From assembly GCA_016795035.1 (NCBI GenBank), contig JAEUIT010000003.1, forward strand, positions 1 through 64,000: a DNA stretch of 64,000 nt, in the 5' to 3' direction. A program made the position numbers and the translations under genes. Shown here piece by piece: positions 63,601 to 64,000 of this stretch. Under the pieces are notes generated by a model. The model worked only from the letters and a program-made list of their open reading frames with translations. It had not been told where the DNA came from and did not search any database. Numbering within the stretch: the stretch's first letter is position 1; each line of letters opens with the position of its first letter. Source of the stretch: Phycisphaerae bacterium. GTDB lineage: Bacteria > Planctomycetota > Phycisphaerae > Phycisphaerales > SM1A02.

Positions 63601-64000
63601 CGAGAACTCCGACGCCGACGCGTTGCAGGCGCTCGCGAACCTCTACTCGCTCGTGGGCGACGACCGCGGCATGCTCGAGATCCTGCGCGAGAGCCTGAAG
63701 CGCGACCCTGATCACGCGATGAGCCTCAACAACCTCGCGTGGGACGCGCTCGAGTCGGGCGTGGTGAATCCCGAGGTGATCGACTTCGCCGAACGGGCGC
63801 ACAAAGCGAACCCGAACGACGCGTCGATCCTCGACACGGTCGGATGGTTGCGCTACCTGCAAGGCCTCGACACCGACGACGCCGGGCGCGACGGATCGAT
63901 CACGCTCCTCCGCCGCGCGGTCGATCGAAGTAACGGCCAGCCGAGCGGCGAGGTGCTCGACCATTTGGGCGACGCGCTCTGGCGCACCGGCGATCACAAG
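60680..64000 (+). CDS. Very large TPR-repeat protein (partial at the window end)
   Basis: An open frame of at least 1107 codons starting with GTG at 60680, which overlaps the stop of the previous gene (GTGA), and still open at 64000. A hydrophobic stretch (ALIALGASLLATGDLVAW) near the N-terminus may be a signal peptide or anchor; then a Pro-rich linker and many TPR-like helical pairs (AVRALERALEQDPGSIDILTSLARAYQRVG...AAELRERVLRLDPANAEAL; and near the end DHAMSLNNLAWDALESG). Third-position GC is very high throughout. It probably forms a periplasmic or membrane scaffold. Partner and role unknown. Confidence 0.85.
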   Translation, partial: MSGRGPRPVRGALIALGASLLATGDLVAWPSAPLVPAWAATAVADDGPAPPSMILPGVLDPRDEPIAGLSLADVLDALEPPEKPAAVPPPPPPSPEALANARRAYIEGRTALAENRTLIAVRALERALEQDPGSIDILTSLARAYQRVGNPAKAAELRERVLRLDPANAEALVSTGWRAIETGDDIAVVNAFGQIFLLPESERVRAFAAMRPGAESLAELALARSLRRLSADAATIEVLERTTRRAPVAGTTGRAEAEAIRALGDTYARRGNIPAAVATWRSGAPARDLLDVAILEPRIAWGLVALDRTDEAVARLRQRAENDETTDIDVAIAAWLRDVAPKNAALRALGDDLTKAPATGNAAFERTRLARAITLAPVPIERCGTDRRALRDLFADRLRTGGPDAAVKAANEVLAAHPEAAVAIVDALLRNGADAPATLDAARALGVAGAALYARLLGTLDDVGPAWAAISEARRSKPEDRAILRAALVTAARLGEASLVAPLAADVADDDALTLIDLAAAYRSVGLIDKGISTAEAATKVSTVASGASPVVAAAAHVALAQARADSAARTASVALAQSAVEAATTAVGLDPSNEDAWTVLVLLWQALSGGDRNDNTALRAEAERTLERLQAAMPRGPVARGAAIERWIAGGAAIEAAQAAAACSAADLSESRLLKLLVGELVRQRAFETALAYLDARLAATPGDAAAWQLWTEASIAAGRADQALERLRERMDGDRRDPIAVRLTELALRSLDRGEEADAIAATRAESLPASPRRSLERAAQALARGDEVTAIKTLNAATSSVSALQPIELLAAAELSSRVRDRVSRSPLVDAFAGALIQAAAKDPAVETVAVARAAALIALDGDPGDDPEGQLRRMIETAVGRTKEVNAGEVPAWLAIGQSFADRSRHEDGAAFLAALLRSEARIDTTASARLARACFALDAAAGGGAERSIAILDLLRSRGVRPFARNDRPENSDADALQALANLYSLVGDDRGMLEILRESLKRDPDHAMSLNNLAWDALESGVVNPEVIDFAERAHKANPNDASILDTVGWLRYLQGLDTDDAGRDGSITLLRRAVDRSNGQPSGEVLDHLGDALWRTGDHK

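Overview
The window looks like chromosomal DNA of a high-GC (roughly two-thirds GC by eye) Gram-negative planctomycete, most likely of the Phycisphaerae. Two secreted proteins end in tandem dockerin-like tails of the form D-L-N-G-D-G...LLGAWG, and a small membrane protein ends in the CxxCGYxL...CxECG zinc ribbon typical of planctomycetes. LpxI, a LolCDE-type exporter, a CzcCBA tripartite pump, a TonB-like protein and multi-PDZ RseP all imply an outer membrane with lipid A. FliM and two PilZ proteins suggest motility and c-di-GMP signalling. No rRNA, prophage, insertion sequence or CRISPR array is visible.

Layout. 1-4107: end of an unidentified gene, queE, tRNA-Leu(GAG) and a secreted M36-like metallopeptidase. 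4582-7407: smpB, a short-chain dehydrogenase, two PilZ proteins and a DUF1801/YdeI protein. 7491-16432 (minus): ptsI-like, a long RNase E/G carrying an IF-2 N-terminal module, dxr and rseP. 16614-23758 (minus): a heavy-metal efflux operon (Cys-rich peptide, czcC, czcB, czcA, His-rich lipoprotein) closed by an intrinsic terminator. 23852-26392: clpC. 26868-35467: a degenerate protease-like protein, Lol-type ABC transporter, nnrE, glycosyltransferase, surE and a TonB-like protein. 35572-40326: STAS protein, gyrA, a TlyA-like methyltransferase without S4 domain, and lpxI. 40348-45634: small hypothetical and secreted proteins, a Na+/H+ antiporter, a Doc/AbrB toxin-antitoxin pair and a LOG-family enzyme. 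45768-49332: a polysaccharide pair (WecA-like transferase and O-antigen-ligase-like TPR protein). 49361-52471: DsbD operon. 52679-53722: isolated fliM. 54288 to the end: nusA-infB-rbfA, an endonuclease-III-like protein with a histone-H1-like tail, and a very large TPR protein running off the window.

Two DNA-level signals are not explained by genes and are the main discoveries. First, the octamer CTGCAACG (extended consensus [G/C]CTGCAACGnnGAG) occurs about 41 times on both strands, mostly inside genes, where it often forces the rare codon pair GTT-GCA; in three places it forms inverted pairs, one just after a stop codon, which resembles DNA-uptake sequences. Second, nine intergenic hairpin elements are built from degenerate 7-bp units (GGAGTCA, GGATCAA, GGGTTCA, CCCTGNA types). 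Their arms match each other within an element but differ between elements, and some supply the last codons of the neighbouring gene.
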